Positions 48,201 through 56,599 are shown, counted from the stretch's first letter. The stretch is DNA of 64,000 nt from Catellatospora sp. KI3 (GCF_029948125.1 NZ_JASAMB010000007.1:186001-250000); one strand, 5' to 3'. Translations and numbers: made by a program. The notes: generated by a model from the sequence alone, not told the origin.

Positions 48201-49753
48201 ACAAGGCCGGCGTGGAGGTGTGCGACGTCCCCGTCACGGTGAAGGTGACCGGTGACATCGACTACGTGATGAAGACGTGCCCGGTGCCGAACCTCTCGAT
48301 CACCGCCTGCCACGGGCAGTACACCTCGACCGACACCCTGCTGCTGAGCAGCAAGCCACTGGACAACCCGCAGTACGACACCACGGCCGAACTCACCTAC
48401 ACCGAATACTCGCAGCACTACAAGGTGTACTGCGACAAGGACGGTGGATGTGCCACGGGGGACAGTGCCAAGCTGCTGTTCCACATCCTGACCGACGACT
48501 TCGTCAAGTGCTTCAACAACCCGGGACTCAACGGTCCGTGCGCCTGGGCGGCCCTGACGGTCATCCCGACGACCACCCTGATCAAGGGCGTCAAATATGT
48601 CACGGCGCTGCGCTGGGCGTTGCTGACCGGGGTCGCCGTCACCGACGCCCGCTTGGCCCTCGACACCACCCTGCTCGTCTACACCACGGCGTCGATGAAC
48701 CGGCTCGACTCGCTCATCGGCGCTGTCGCCCGGTTCCGCGCCACCCTGAAGGACGGCGCGGGGCTCGAGGCGGCGCTGGCCGCTCTGCGCAGGGAGGCGA
48801 GCGCCGATCGCGCTCTGGTCAAGCAGCTTGAGACCGAAGCGAACATCGCCAACGAAGTCCGCACCACCTGCGTGGACAACAGCTTCCCGGCCGGGACGCT
48901 GGTGACCATGGCGGACGGCTCACGGCGCACCATCGAGACCGTCGGGGTCGGTGACCGACTGCTGTCGAGGGATCCGCAGACCGGTGCCGTCACCGCCCAG
49001 TCGGTCACCGACACGTTCCAGCACGCCACCACGCGGTTGCTCGACGTCGACATCGACGGGGTCGGCACCATCACCAGTACGCCCGGTCACCGCCTGTACG
49101 TCGATGGGGTGGGTTGGCAGACGGTGGCCCAGCTGCGGGCGGGTGACGTCCTGGTCGGCAGGTACGGCATCCGCCACGAGGTGGCAGGTGTGCGCCCACG
49201 CCCCACCAGCGTGGCCGAGAAGGTCTTCGACCTCACCGTCGACGGGCCGCACACGTTCCTGGTGTCGCGCGAGACGCAGTCGGATGTCCTCGTCCACAAC
49301 TGCCTCAACCTGCTCAAGGATCACCGGGACTTCCCTCTCGAAGCCCACACCATCAGGGAGCATGTGGCCGAAGGTCCGTACGGCACCAACGGGGCGCTGC
49401 TGGGCGTGGACCAGGCTGCTGCTGAAACCCTCGCCAAGGCGAAGGGCATCAACGGCGTGTTCACCGACCTGTCGGTTGCGCAGGAAGCCCTGAAGAAGGC
49501 ATTCCAGGCGCGCTTGTCGGCCATGGCGACATGGAAGAACGGCAGCAAGGCGGACATAGAATTCGACGTGACGGTGGAGGTGCTCGACGCGAACGGCGTA
49601 AAGCTCACCTCGCTCGGCAAGGTCTACGAGTGGGACGGCGCGACGATGAAGATTAGCGATGCGAGTACCCGAGTCCGGGTGGTCATCGTGAGGGACTACC
49701 GCGATCCCAAGGGATGGTTCGTCAAGACCATGTTCCCCCTGCCGCGGAACTGA
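45206..49753 (+). CDS. ALF-repeat polymorphic toxin with HINT domain and CdiA-type RNase A-like C-terminus
   Basis: 1,515 residues starting at GTG 45206 with a signal peptide (1-31, PPAHA end). ALF repeats (AL.G...D..AFL..G pattern) occur as four units at about 35-235 and three to four at about 610-770. Very long Ala-rich coiled coils lie between and after them. A globular part (about 925-1110) and a hydrophobic stretch near 1120 follow. A HINT autoprocessing domain spans about 1226-1365: NSFPAGTLVTMADGS begins it and VLVHNC ends it, so cleavage after Asn1365 would free residues 1366-1515. That tail carries AHTIREHVAEG (His1381, His1386), GVFTDL and VRVVIVRDYRD...WFVKTMFP, the pattern of the CdiA-CT RNase A-like toxin. 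It probably kills neighbours by cutting RNA. The immunity gene follows. Confidence 0.88.
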   Translation: MRTKTLPRRVTAAAIAAALMSALLAVPPAHAAVTTPSGRAQVLAVWKTGGPEVRRAAEQALAGSDQDIAAFLSTGHVAATEQDLRAQLEQLLAVSGPGVRSAGMRALAGSSADVTAFLDHGYKKPFEDDQRVRLSQIMSAGGPGVRAAAATAMNGSIDKVIAFVRDGQYAARNDDDRVRLTQLMATGGPEVKAAAAAALNGTVGDVRQFLATGWQVAAARDEETLTVAQLADLSLNASQRAGEQSQAAKDASARAIDAARLAKEAAQRAAAETQAAQGAAGKAAVAAGRAADAAGRAADAARTASSAAAAANAAARQAADAAAAAAAASALAGDAAARARAAAAGAATDAAKADAARAAAVLARKAAADSRSAGEAAAWAGRAASESAAAAQAAASAGANAAAAAQAATDAAGYSGVSAEQAEVARRAAAKAKAAAEEAIRAANATSAIAGQAAAAAGDAQRAANQAAAHAEAAAAAAEAAAAHAGEAATAASTSQAAATEAAAAADTAQEAATQAHRVAQISRDSDAERLAAQQATAVAEAVEAARAEDEARKTAAWQAGQAVQYGQEAERLLTEATAPGVDPATAVTKGRQAAVRLLTAGGPWIRSAAESALAGGDPEMLGFLSSGLATARERDDRASVMAIAHQATKLEQRLAAETASVGTVEQVREFLATGAYPGKDDDDRILLSQIMAAGGPGVQAGASQALNGTIEQVREFLATGQYLARESDNRVLVTQNLATGGPEVRAVAQAVLSGPASGLVPFLQTGLPKAQQRDADATAHNATIDSYLAAIDGNVATARQYAAEAAQAAATARGAAAEAAGYANQAQASAAQANAFAVQAAASAAAAKASAAQAASYAQQAQANAASAAAAAQRAALAATAAAASAQQAAAYAAEAQAAADAAAASALAAGDSADEAAAAATEAGYAAWRLQLQEQLEGVVQTETVFVGEDGRVSFVEAVPQPNTKQEIIREDISKCVEEDPGTATGWFTADDTWHKNKAGVEVCDVPVTVKVTGDIDYVMKTCPVPNLSITACHGQYTSTDTLLLSSKPLDNPQYDTTAELTYTEYSQHYKVYCDKDGGCATGDSAKLLFHILTDDFVKCFNNPGLNGPCAWAALTVIPTTTLIKGVKYVTALRWALLTGVAVTDARLALDTTLLVYTTASMNRLDSLIGAVARFRATLKDGAGLEAALAALRREASADRALVKQLETEANIANEVRTTCVDNSFPAGTLVTMADGSRRTIETVGVGDRLLSRDPQTGAVTAQSVTDTFQHATTRLLDVDIDGVGTITSTPGHRLYVDGVGWQTVAQLRAGDVLVGRYGIRHEVAGVRPRPTSVAEKVFDLTVDGPHTFLVSRETQSDVLVHNCLNLLKDHRDFPLEAHTIREHVAEGPYGTNGALLGVDQAAAETLAKAKGINGVFTDLSVAQEALKKAFQARLSAMATWKNGSKADIEFDVTVEVLDANGVKLTSLGKVYEWDGATMKISDASTRVRVVIVRDYRDPKGWFVKTMFPLPRN

Positions 49754-49763
49754 GCGTCACCTC

Positions 49764-50405
49764 ATGAGCGGACGATACGGGGAGCTGGATTTCGGGCTGA
49801 CCGACCTTCTGAAAGCCTTCCACCAGGACTGGCGGCACGGAGGCACCGATGTCGAGGTGCTGTCGGCGTATGCGGCGAAGAATCCGCCGTATCTGCTGGA
49901 GTCCGTCCTGATCGACGCGCTGCGGCTGGATGAGTCCGCCGTGCCCACGTGGGCCATCGAAGCGCTGTGGTCGGCGGCCACGGATCGCTGTCACGATCTG
50001 CGGCGCGCAGGTTGGGACGGACGGGAGTGGCTGCGCCGGATCGTCCAGCTGAGCCAGGAACGGCTGCTGCAGGAACGGGAGGGTTTCCAGGCACGCGTCC
50101 CGTCAGGCGCCTACGGGCATCTGACGGGCGCGGTCCTGGATGAGATAGCGCTGGTGGCGGTAGGGCTGCTGGAGTCGTCACTGCGTGCGGGACCGAGGTA
50201 TGTTCCCGGTGTCGTGCCGGCGCTCAGCCTCGTCGCGACCCATGCCTGCCCTGACCTGGCATTCCGGCTGCTGCTGCGTGAACTCACCGCGTACGGGCAT
50301 GAGGTGACGCGAAGTCAATACGATCGGTACGTGGCCCTGGGCGCCAGCTTCGACTACGGACAGTTCCTGGTCGGCTGCTACGACCACCTCGTAGCGCCGG
50401 ATTGA
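49764..50405 (+). CDS. Probable immunity protein to the RNase A-like toxin
   Basis: 213 residues, starting ten bases after the toxin stop on the same strand. It is all-helical by eye, rich in Trp/Tyr and acidic residues (DFGLTDLLKAFHQDWRHGG, VPTWAIEALWSAATDRCHDL, HACPDLAFRLLLRELTAYGHEV), with no signal peptide, as expected of a cytoplasmic immunity protein. I recall CdiI-like proteins of this helical type behind RNase A toxins but cannot name a family securely. Base composition is slightly lower in GC than the flanks. Position is the main evidence. Confidence 0.75.
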   Translation: MSGRYGELDFGLTDLLKAFHQDWRHGGTDVEVLSAYAAKNPPYLLESVLIDALRLDESAVPTWAIEALWSAATDRCHDLRRAGWDGREWLRRIVQLSQERLLQEREGFQARVPSGAYGHLTGAVLDEIALVAVGLLESSLRAGPRYVPGVVPALSLVATHACPDLAFRLLLRELTAYGHEVTRSQYDRYVALGASFDYGQFLVGCYDHLVAPD

Positions 50406-50471
50406 CCGAAGCGTCGGCTGGTCCAGGGACTCGGCGACTCCGGGCAGCGCCCCGAGCCGGTGAGAAGCGGA

Positions 50472-50516
50472 CGGCCCGGCATGGCACGCGCGTCTGCGTG
50501 CCGTGCCGGGCCGTTT
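50472..50516 (+). terminator. 18-bp hairpin with T run
   Basis: CGGCCCGGCATGGCACGC and GCGTGCCGTGCCGGGCCG pair with a single mismatch around a six-base loop, followed by TTTCGTCG. It closes the toxin-immunity unit. Confidence 0.75.
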
Positions 50517-50668
50517 CGTCGTCCGGGTCGGTTCAGCCCGCGTACTGGGGGTTCGAGAGGCGGCGGCGGAACTCGGCGTGGGCGGACTCGACCCGGGCGC
50601 CGAGACGACGGCGGCCGAAGCCGCTGATCCTCACCCCGTACTCTCCACCGGGACAAAGGCGGTGGGAC

Positions 50669-50935
50669 ATGACCAGGTACTGGATCCACTACGACATCTC
50701 CATGACCTACCCGCACGGCTGGCCGCCGGTCGTGGGGGTGACCGGCCAGAACCTCGACGACTGCCTGGAGATCGTCCAGCACCGGTACGGCCCGCCCGTG
50801 CCGCCCGTGACGAGGGTCGTCGAGGACCCTGACCTGGCGCACTTCCAGCCTGGCGACGCTCCTTCCGGCTGGCCCCTCGGCGTCCCCGTCTGGCGCGGCA
50901 TCTGGTATCCGCCCGAGAACCTCACCCGGCCCTGA
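50669..50935 (+). CDS. Small protein of unknown function
   Basis: 88 residues from the ATG at 50669 with GGTGGGAC upstream. It is rich in aromatic and proline residues (MTRYWIHYDISMTYPHGWPP, VPVWRGIWYPPENLTRP) with a central VTGQNLDDCLEIVQHRYG segment that looks like a ferredoxin-like beta-alpha-beta unit. There is no signal or membrane helix. I do not recognise it. It lies between the toxin-immunity unit and an SMI1-type gene and may be a further immunity-like or orphan gene. Confidence 0.6.
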   Translation: MTRYWIHYDISMTYPHGWPPVVGVTGQNLDDCLEIVQHRYGPPVPPVTRVVEDPDLAHFQPGDAPSGWPLGVPVWRGIWYPPENLTRP

Positions 50936-50944
50936 GCCGCGTCC

Positions 50945-52543
50945 TCACAACCTGCCCCGGATGGTGCGGTGGCCGCAGGCCGGGCGATCAGGCCCCTGGA
51001 CGGCGGTCAACCAGGCGGCCGCCTGGGCGACGCTGGTGTGCCCGCCCAGTCCCGCGCCGGTCAGCTGCTGCGGGACCCGGCCGGTGGCCAGGAGTTCGTT
51101 CCACTGCCGGTCGTCGAGGATGAGCACCCGTAGCGCCGGGAAGCCCGCGACCGAAGCGATGTCGGCGACGTCCGCGTCGGCGAGGTCGAGCCGTACCAGT
51201 TCGGGAAGCTCGGCCAGGGCCGCGACCGAAACCGGGTCGCTGTTGCCGCCGAGCGTCAGGTAGCGGACCGTCGGCGCGGAGGCGAGCAGGCGCGGATCGA
51301 ACGACCTGGCGGTGATGTGCACCTGCTCCACCGGCTGACCGGCCGCGATCGACAGGTCGACGTGCTCGGCCACCTGCCGCACGTCGAGCATGCGGATCGA
51401 GCGCAGGTTCGGGAATCCGGCCAGGTCGGTGAGGCGTACCCGGTCGACCTGGCGCAGGTGCACCGCCTGGACCGCCTCAGGCTGGTGGTGGGCGGCGACC
51501 TCGGCGGCCAGGTCGGCGGCGCCGAGGTCGACCGACCACTGGTGGTCCGGCCGGGGCCGCCTGTCGGCGGTCCACTCCTCGCCCGGCTGGGCGGTGCGCA
51601 TGGCGGCCAGGGCGGCGTGCACGAGATGACGTACCGACGGCGCGATGTACTGGGCGGGCCCGTGGACGTCGCGACCGAACTTGAGCACCTGCCCGTAGGC
51701 GCCGCCCGGTGCCGGGTCGAGGTCGACGGCCGCGTAGTTCATGCCGTAGTCCGGGGCGAACATCACCCACCGGTCATTTCGCGACAGCCGCCGCACGCGC
51801 CCGTGCGGGTACGTCTCGAAGACCACCGGGTCGTACGCGAACAGGCCGGCATCGAGCAGCCCGCTGAACCCGGCGTTCGGCCCGTACTCGAACGAGTCGT
51901 CCGGCCGGTGCCATTCGACGACCTTCTCCAGCGAGGCCAGGCTGTACCCGGCCAGCAGACCGGACTCGAGGCTGTCGTCGTGGACGGTGCGGTACAGCGC
52001 CCGCAGGTCCTCGGGGAGCCGGGCCCCCAGCCGAGCCTCCGCCGCGAGGATCTCCGCCTCCGTGTATCCGGAGCCGAGGACCGGCGCTGATCCGTGCAGC
52101 CGGGTGTGCTCGCGGATGAACTCGTCGACGAGGACCCGCACCTCGGCGACGATGGCGGGGTCGGTGGGGCGGCCGTCGGTCACGGCCGCCTCGGTCCTGG
52201 CCATGCCCGGCAGCGGGTGGTTCGGGAACCGGTAGGCGCGGTCCAGGACCACGCGCGGCGGCAGCGACGGCACGTCGCCGGAGTAGGTGACCGTGTACTC
52301 GCCGGTCTCGGTCACCGCCACTTCGACACACAGGGCATCCGTCGCCCCGGCGGCGGACCGCATCCGGGCGAGCAGCAGCGGCATGCCGTTTCGGCCGCCC
52401 AGCCGGGCGGGCCGGCCGCCGGCGCCGTAGGTTTGGCTCTGCATACCGCGCTCGGCCACCACGGCCTGCATCGAGGCGGCCTCGGTCAGCCCGGAGGCGA
52501 AGGCCGACGCGAGCTCGTACGCGATGGACTCGGTCTCGTGCAT
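50945..52543 (-). CDS. SMI1/KNR4 protein with leucine-rich-repeat-like C-terminus
   Basis: 532 residues. After an N-terminal part (about 1-130, with VEVAVTETGEYTVTYSGDVPSLP) comes a SUKH domain (about 165-330): YTEAEILAAEARLGARLPEDLRALYRTVHD, YSLASLEKVVEWH, DRWVMFAPDYGMNYAAVDLDP. The last 150 residues have LRR-like turns (LAGFPNLRSIRMLDV, SAPTVRYLTLGG, LAELPELVRLDLADA, VAGFPALRVLIL). SUKH proteins are frequent toxin immunity or toxin-sensing proteins; this one faces the toxin locus from the other strand. I chose the ATG at 52543; earlier frame lacks conservation. Confidence 0.8.
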   Translation of the reverse strand: MHETESIAYELASAFASGLTEAASMQAVVAERGMQSQTYGAGGRPARLGGRNGMPLLLARMRSAAGATDALCVEVAVTETGEYTVTYSGDVPSLPPRVVLDRAYRFPNHPLPGMARTEAAVTDGRPTDPAIVAEVRVLVDEFIREHTRLHGSAPVLGSGYTEAEILAAEARLGARLPEDLRALYRTVHDDSLESGLLAGYSLASLEKVVEWHRPDDSFEYGPNAGFSGLLDAGLFAYDPVVFETYPHGRVRRLSRNDRWVMFAPDYGMNYAAVDLDPAPGGAYGQVLKFGRDVHGPAQYIAPSVRHLVHAALAAMRTAQPGEEWTADRRPRPDHQWSVDLGAADLAAEVAAHHQPEAVQAVHLRQVDRVRLTDLAGFPNLRSIRMLDVRQVAEHVDLSIAAGQPVEQVHITARSFDPRLLASAPTVRYLTLGGNSDPVSVAALAELPELVRLDLADADVADIASVAGFPALRVLILDDRQWNELLATGRVPQQLTGAGLGGHTSVAQAAAWLTAVQGPDRPACGHRTIRGRL

Positions 52544-53019
52544 GGCCGCGAGTGTGTCAGATGATCTCCGGAGGCGGGGGTACGGCCGAGTGTCGACGCG
52601 ATCGCGGGTGCCCGTCCAGCCGGTGGGCTGCATGTCGCCTCTCAGCCTGGTCTGACCGTTGGCAGAGGCTAGCGCTCGGTGTTCGTCGGCTCGACCCCCG
52701 GCCGTCGGTCGAGGCGCCGTCGACGTACTGCTCCACGTGAACAGGTGACGGATCTGGGCAGCGGCGATGGGTGAGGCGTGTTCGCCGGTTTCAGTCACGC
52801 TCCGTTGCGTTGCGATGGGCGACCCGCTTCGATGTAGTGGACTGGTGGCCCGCTTCATCACTGTCCCATGTGGACACAACTACCGAATAACCGACACTTG
52901 AACTGAATAAATAGATCCCTGTCACTGTGTATGGTGAGTGTTCCCCGGAACGTCGCGACCGATCGAGGGCGACTTTCGCTTGGCAGGGGATCCGTTCGCA
53001 CGCCTCCCATCCGGCAGCG
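52544..53019. other. Intergenic region, no gene seen
   Basis: This divergent spacer is about 475 bases long and contains a distinctly AT-rich patch at about 52870-52935, where promoters for the secreted propeller gene are likely. I could not assign clear -35/-10 boxes. Confidence 0.4.
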
Positions 53020-53041
53020 CTCGACGCCGGCTGGCGTCGAG
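53020..53041 (+). promoter_or_regulatory. Leader hairpin before the propeller-RTX gene
   Basis: CTCGACGCC and GGCGTCGAG form a perfect 9-bp stem around GGCT, ending 29 bases before the ATG. Without a T run it is more likely a leader structure than a terminator. Confidence 0.4.
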
Positions 53042-53070
53042 GAGTGCCGAGGCTTTCGGAAAGGGCAGGT

Positions 53071-54981
53071 ATGTCACTGGTACAGCGCATGGCCGCACGG
53101 ATCGGACTGCGCCGCCGGGCCGCCGTCGTACTACTGGCGGGCATCGGCTTGGTGGTGCTGCCCGGCACCCCGGCAGCGGCCGGCTCGACCGTGTTCGGCT
53201 ACGTCACCAACATCAGGGCCGCCTCGGTGACCGTGCTGGACACGTCCAGCAACACCGTTGCCGCGACGATCGCCGTCGGCTCCTTCCCGATCGCCGCCAC
53301 GGTCGCACCCGACGGCTCCCGCGTCTACGTGGCGAACAGCGGTTCCAACAGCGTCTCGATCATCGACACCGCCACCAGCACCGTGGTCGGGAGCATCGCG
53401 GTAGGCCCCACGCCCAAGGGGCTCGTGGTCAGCCCCGACGGCGCCAGCCTGTACGTGACCGGCGGCGGCACCCCGCCGCACAGTGTGCAGCACATCGACC
53501 TCGCGTCCGGCACCGTCGTAGCCGCTATCCCAGTGGGCAATGATCCGTCCGACCTGGTGATCTCCCCGGACGGCTCGCGACTGTACTCGGCGAACTTCGT
53601 CGGCTCCTCGGTATCGGTGATCGACACGGCCACCGACGCGGTCGTCGCGACCGTCGCCGCCGGAGGCGGCACGCCGACCGCGCTGGCGATCAGCCCTGAC
53701 GGTGGGCACGTCTACGCCGCCGACTACAACCAGTCCCGGGTATGGGTGATCGACACCGCCACCAATACGGTCGGCACCATCGCGGTCGGCCAGTTCCCCG
53801 CGAGCACCACCGTCACGCCCGACGGTTCCACGCTCTACGTGGCGCGGCAGAATGCCCAGGTGGTGGCGATTGACACGGCCAGCGCGACGGTCATCGCCAC
53901 CATCGCGACCGGTGGCACCTCGCAGGTCGCCTCGGGCATCACCCCCGACGGCGCCAGCCTGTACGTCACGGACTTCAACTCGAACTCGATCAAGGTGATC
54001 GACACGGCCACCAACACGGTCACCGCGACCGTCACCGGCGTCCCGGGCCCGTACAAGATCGCTTTTCCGGCGCCTGAGCCGGTGCCGAGCGTCGATCTCG
54101 AGGTGGCCGTCGGTGAATCGGCCGACCCGGTCGCGCTCGGGGATGCCTACACGTACACCGCGACCGTGACCAACCAGGGCCCGGACACCGCCACCGGGGC
54201 CACCGCGACCTTGTCGCTGGCAGGCGCGGCACACGTCGTCACCTCCGCGGACCCGTCCCAGGGCACCTGCACGATCACCGCCCCGACCGTCTCCTGCGCG
54301 CTGGGCAGCCTCGCCGACGGGGCCTCGGCGACCATCACAGTCACGGTCGAACCGCAGGCCACCGGCTCGATCGCCGCAACCGCGACGGTCAGCGCCGCCG
54401 AAACCGACCCCGACAGCGCCGACAACACCGCCGCCCAGACGACCGCCATCGGCAACGGTCACGGCTGCACCATCACCGGCACCCCCGGCAACGACACCCT
54501 CAACGGCACCAACGGCGCCGACGTCATCTGCGGCCTCGGCGGTGACGACACCATCAACAGCGGCAACGGCGCCGATGTCATCTACGGAGGCACCGGCGAC
54601 GACATCCTCGACGGAGGCAACAGCGACGACGTCATCCACGGCGGTGCCGGTGACGACGTCATCGGCGGTGGCAACGGCGCCGACTACCTCTACGGTGAGG
54701 CCGGAGACGACGCCAACTACGGTGAGACGCTGCTAGGCTCCCTGCTGTACCTGTTCGACAACGGCAACGACCACATCTACGGCGGACCGGGCAACGACGA
54801 CCTCGACGGCCAGAACGGCAACGACACGGTCCTGGACACCGAGGGCACCGACACGATGAGCGGCGGCCTGGGCAACGACAGCATCAACGTCCAGGACGGC
54901 ACCGGCGGCGACACCGCCGACGGGGGCCTCGGCGCAGACACCTGCGCCGCCGACCCCGGCGACACCACCACCAGCTGCTGA
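53071..54981 (+). CDS. Secreted YVTN beta-propeller/DUF11/RTX repeat protein
   Basis: 636 residues with an arginine-rich signal peptide (about 1-36, ending PAAAG). Residues about 40-335 are seven YVTN-type blades, each with ISPDG..LYVA and a VIDTATNTV(V)ATI motif. Residues about 345-460 form a DUF11-like beta-sandwich (DLEVAVGESADPVALGD, YTATVTNQGPDTATG). Residues about 475-636 are hemolysin-type calcium-binding repeats (GxDxLxGGxGDD pattern), so the C-terminus should fold on binding calcium outside the cell. The ATG at 53071 follows GGAAAGGGCAGG. The role is probably surface or matrix binding. Confidence 0.87.
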   Translation: MSLVQRMAARIGLRRRAAVVLLAGIGLVVLPGTPAAAGSTVFGYVTNIRAASVTVLDTSSNTVAATIAVGSFPIAATVAPDGSRVYVANSGSNSVSIIDTATSTVVGSIAVGPTPKGLVVSPDGASLYVTGGGTPPHSVQHIDLASGTVVAAIPVGNDPSDLVISPDGSRLYSANFVGSSVSVIDTATDAVVATVAAGGGTPTALAISPDGGHVYAADYNQSRVWVIDTATNTVGTIAVGQFPASTTVTPDGSTLYVARQNAQVVAIDTASATVIATIATGGTSQVASGITPDGASLYVTDFNSNSIKVIDTATNTVTATVTGVPGPYKIAFPAPEPVPSVDLEVAVGESADPVALGDAYTYTATVTNQGPDTATGATATLSLAGAAHVVTSADPSQGTCTITAPTVSCALGSLADGASATITVTVEPQATGSIAATATVSAAETDPDSADNTAAQTTAIGNGHGCTITGTPGNDTLNGTNGADVICGLGGDDTINSGNGADVIYGGTGDDILDGGNSDDVIHGGAGDDVIGGGNGADYLYGEAGDDANYGETLLGSLLYLFDNGNDHIYGGPGNDDLDGQNGNDTVLDTEGTDTMSGGLGNDSINVQDGTGGDTADGGLGADTCAADPGDTTTSC

Positions 54982-54985
54982 CCGT

Positions 54986-55027
54986 CGGGCGGCGGCCACC
55001 CAGGAACCAGGCGGTGGCCGCCGCCCG
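54986..55027. terminator. Perfect 15-bp hairpin
   Basis: CGGGCGGCGGCCACC pairs exactly with 55013-55027 around a 12-base loop, between the convergent RTX gene and the next minus-strand gene. Confidence 0.7.
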
Positions 55028-55074
55028 TACGAGACAGGGCGGTGCGCGACGAACCCGACAGGTCCCGCACCCGC

Positions 55075-55620
55075 TCACTGGCGCTTGATCGTGCCCTCCC
55101 CGACCGGGTTGAACGTGTCCTCCTCGAGGAAGACCCGGTAGAAGAGCGTGTTCCGGTCGCGCCACTGCAGTTCCAGCACGTCCTCCTTGACGCAGCCCGA
55201 ACCGAACAGAGGGGCCGCGCCGACGGTGATGTACTCGGTCAGCCGCAGGGTGGTGCCCTCCAGCGCGGCGAACCGCACCTCGCCGCTGCACTTGAGGCTC
55301 TTGTACCGCACCGTGCCGACCAGCGATCCGCCGTCGCCCGGCGGCGCGATGGTCACCGACGCGTCGTAGCGCTCGCCTGGGTTGAACTGGAAGATGCTGC
55401 CGTTCCAGGTGCCCCGGAACGACTCCAGCGTGATCTCGTCGCCCGGCTGCGTGCCCGTCGAGGCGCCGATGGTCCCGGGCGCCCTCGGGGCGCCGGTCGG
55501 TGTGGGCGGCGGGGCGCCGCGCTCCTCGTGGAAGTAGACGAAGACGCCCCAGAGCAGCGCCCCGAGGGCGGTGAGCGACCCCACCGCGGTCCAGAACGTG
55601 GCGCTGCCGCCCTTGCTCAT
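55075..55620 (-). CDS. Single-pass membrane protein with extracytoplasmic beta domain
   Basis: 181 residues. It has one N-terminal transmembrane helix ([22 protein letters not shown]), a Pro/Thr linker, then a beta-rich domain ([30 protein letters not shown] ... [19 protein letters not shown] ... [15 protein letters not shown]) with a likely disulphide. The pattern resembles small domains that accompany Ser/Thr kinases in actinomycetes, but no kinase is here. The ATG at 55620 has GGGGGAAGC upstream. Function is unknown. Confidence 0.72.
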
Positions 55621-55701
55621 ATAGCTTCCCCCGCCCGACTCCACCGGCTGCCGGACTGATTTTCGCACCGCACCACAAAGGACGGACAGTCGTCGAATCG
55701 T

Positions 55702-56214
55702 TCAGGATCGGCCGACCGGGCCCTGATCGGCGCCGATGACACAGCGGTCATCCGCTGTTGCGGCATCGGGTGGCCGCTGCAGGAGCTGCCGGGACGATTG
55801 GAAGCCCAGCCGCTCGTACACCGGCACCGCCCTGCGGCCGGAGTGGACCGTCACGCGGCTGGCCCCGAGGTTGGCGGCGTGCACCGCGACGGCCTCCACC
55901 AGCGCCGAGCCGATGCCTCGGCCGCGACGCTCCGGCAGGACGAAGACGGTCTGGACGTCGGCGGACAGCCGGTTCGTGGCGCCGGGGCGCGGGACGCGCG
56001 GCAGGAGTGCGACCCAGGCCATACCGACGATCTCCGGTCCGGAGAGCCGGGCGACGAAGGCCAGGTGCGTATCCGGGCGGACGGCCCACCACCGCGCGAG
56101 TTCCGCCGCGAACGCGTCCACGGACTGCGGCGCCAGCTCCTCCTTGTTCGTGTCCAACCACAACAAGCGGGCCAGGCCTGCGACGTCGTCCGCATGCGCC
56201 TGCGTGATCTCCAT
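55702..56214 (-). CDS. GNAT-family N-acetyltransferase
   Basis: 170 residues of the GNAT fold: the acetyl-CoA pyrophosphate loop is VLPERRGRGIGSALVEAV at about 92-109 (RxxGxG/A), preceded by the strand ADVQTVFVL and followed by ASRVTVHSGRRAVPVYERLGF. It uses acetyl-CoA to acylate an amine; the acceptor (antibiotic, peptide or protein) is not predictable. It is monocistronic and starts at ATG 56214. Confidence 0.85.
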   Translation of the reverse strand: MEITQAHADDVAGLARLLWLDTNKEELAPQSVDAFAAELARWWAVRPDTHLAFVARLSGPEIVGMAWVALLPRVPRPGATNRLSADVQTVFVLPERRGRGIGSALVEAVAVHAANLGASRVTVHSGRRAVPVYERLGFQSSRQLLQRPPDAATADDRCVIGADQGPVGRS

Positions 56215-56409
56215 GCGGGGCAGTGTGCCACGGCCGGGAGGGCGTGGCGGCCGTCACGGTGCGTAGGTATGCCTAGACGCTGGCAGGTGACCGCCTAGGT
56301 AGGGCGCGGCCAGGGAAGATACGCCGCTGCTGCGGATGGGGGAAGCGTTGCGGCGGGCCAGAATTGAGGACGTCAGCAAGACACAGTGTCACGGACTGAG
56401 GAGTCTGAG

Positions 56410-56553
56410 ATGTTCGATCTGCCCGAACTGAACTTCGAGCTCGCGAAGCTGCACCATCGCGAACTCATCGACGAGGCCGCGAAGGAGAGGCTCGCGGCCA
56501 GGGTGCACCGGCACGGCCACAAGCGCCGCCGCCACGACCGTACGGCGCGATGA
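56410..56553 (+). CDS. Very small basic protein (47 residues)
   Basis: A 48-codon frame with a strong ribosome site, GAGGAGTCTGAG, directly before the ATG at 56410. The N-terminal half is an amphipathic acidic helix (MFDLPELNFELAKLHHRELID) and the C-terminal half is strongly basic (HRHGHKRRRHDRTAR). The leader GAGGAGTCTGAG also precedes the YCII gene at 37300. Third codon positions are mostly G or C, and a terminator follows. I do not recognise it, but the signals support a real gene, perhaps a nucleic-acid or membrane-binding peptide. Confidence 0.6.
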   Translation: MFDLPELNFELAKLHHRELIDEAAKERLAARVHRHGHKRRRHDRTAR

Positions 56554-56565
56554 GCGCCGGCGCAG

Positions 56566-56599
56566 CAGGCCCGGGAGCCGTCACACGGCCCCGGGCCTG
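56566..56599 (+). terminator. Hairpin terminator after the small gene
   Basis: CAGGCCCGGG(A)GCCGT pairs with ACGGCCCCGGGCCTG with one bulge around CAC, then TTCGTG. Confidence 0.6.

Noticed and set aside
54480-54900. Tandem GGCAACGGCGCCGA-like DNA repeats
   Set aside because: They encode the calcium-binding GxDxLxGGxGDD repeats of the RTX-type C-terminus, so the repetition is at protein level.
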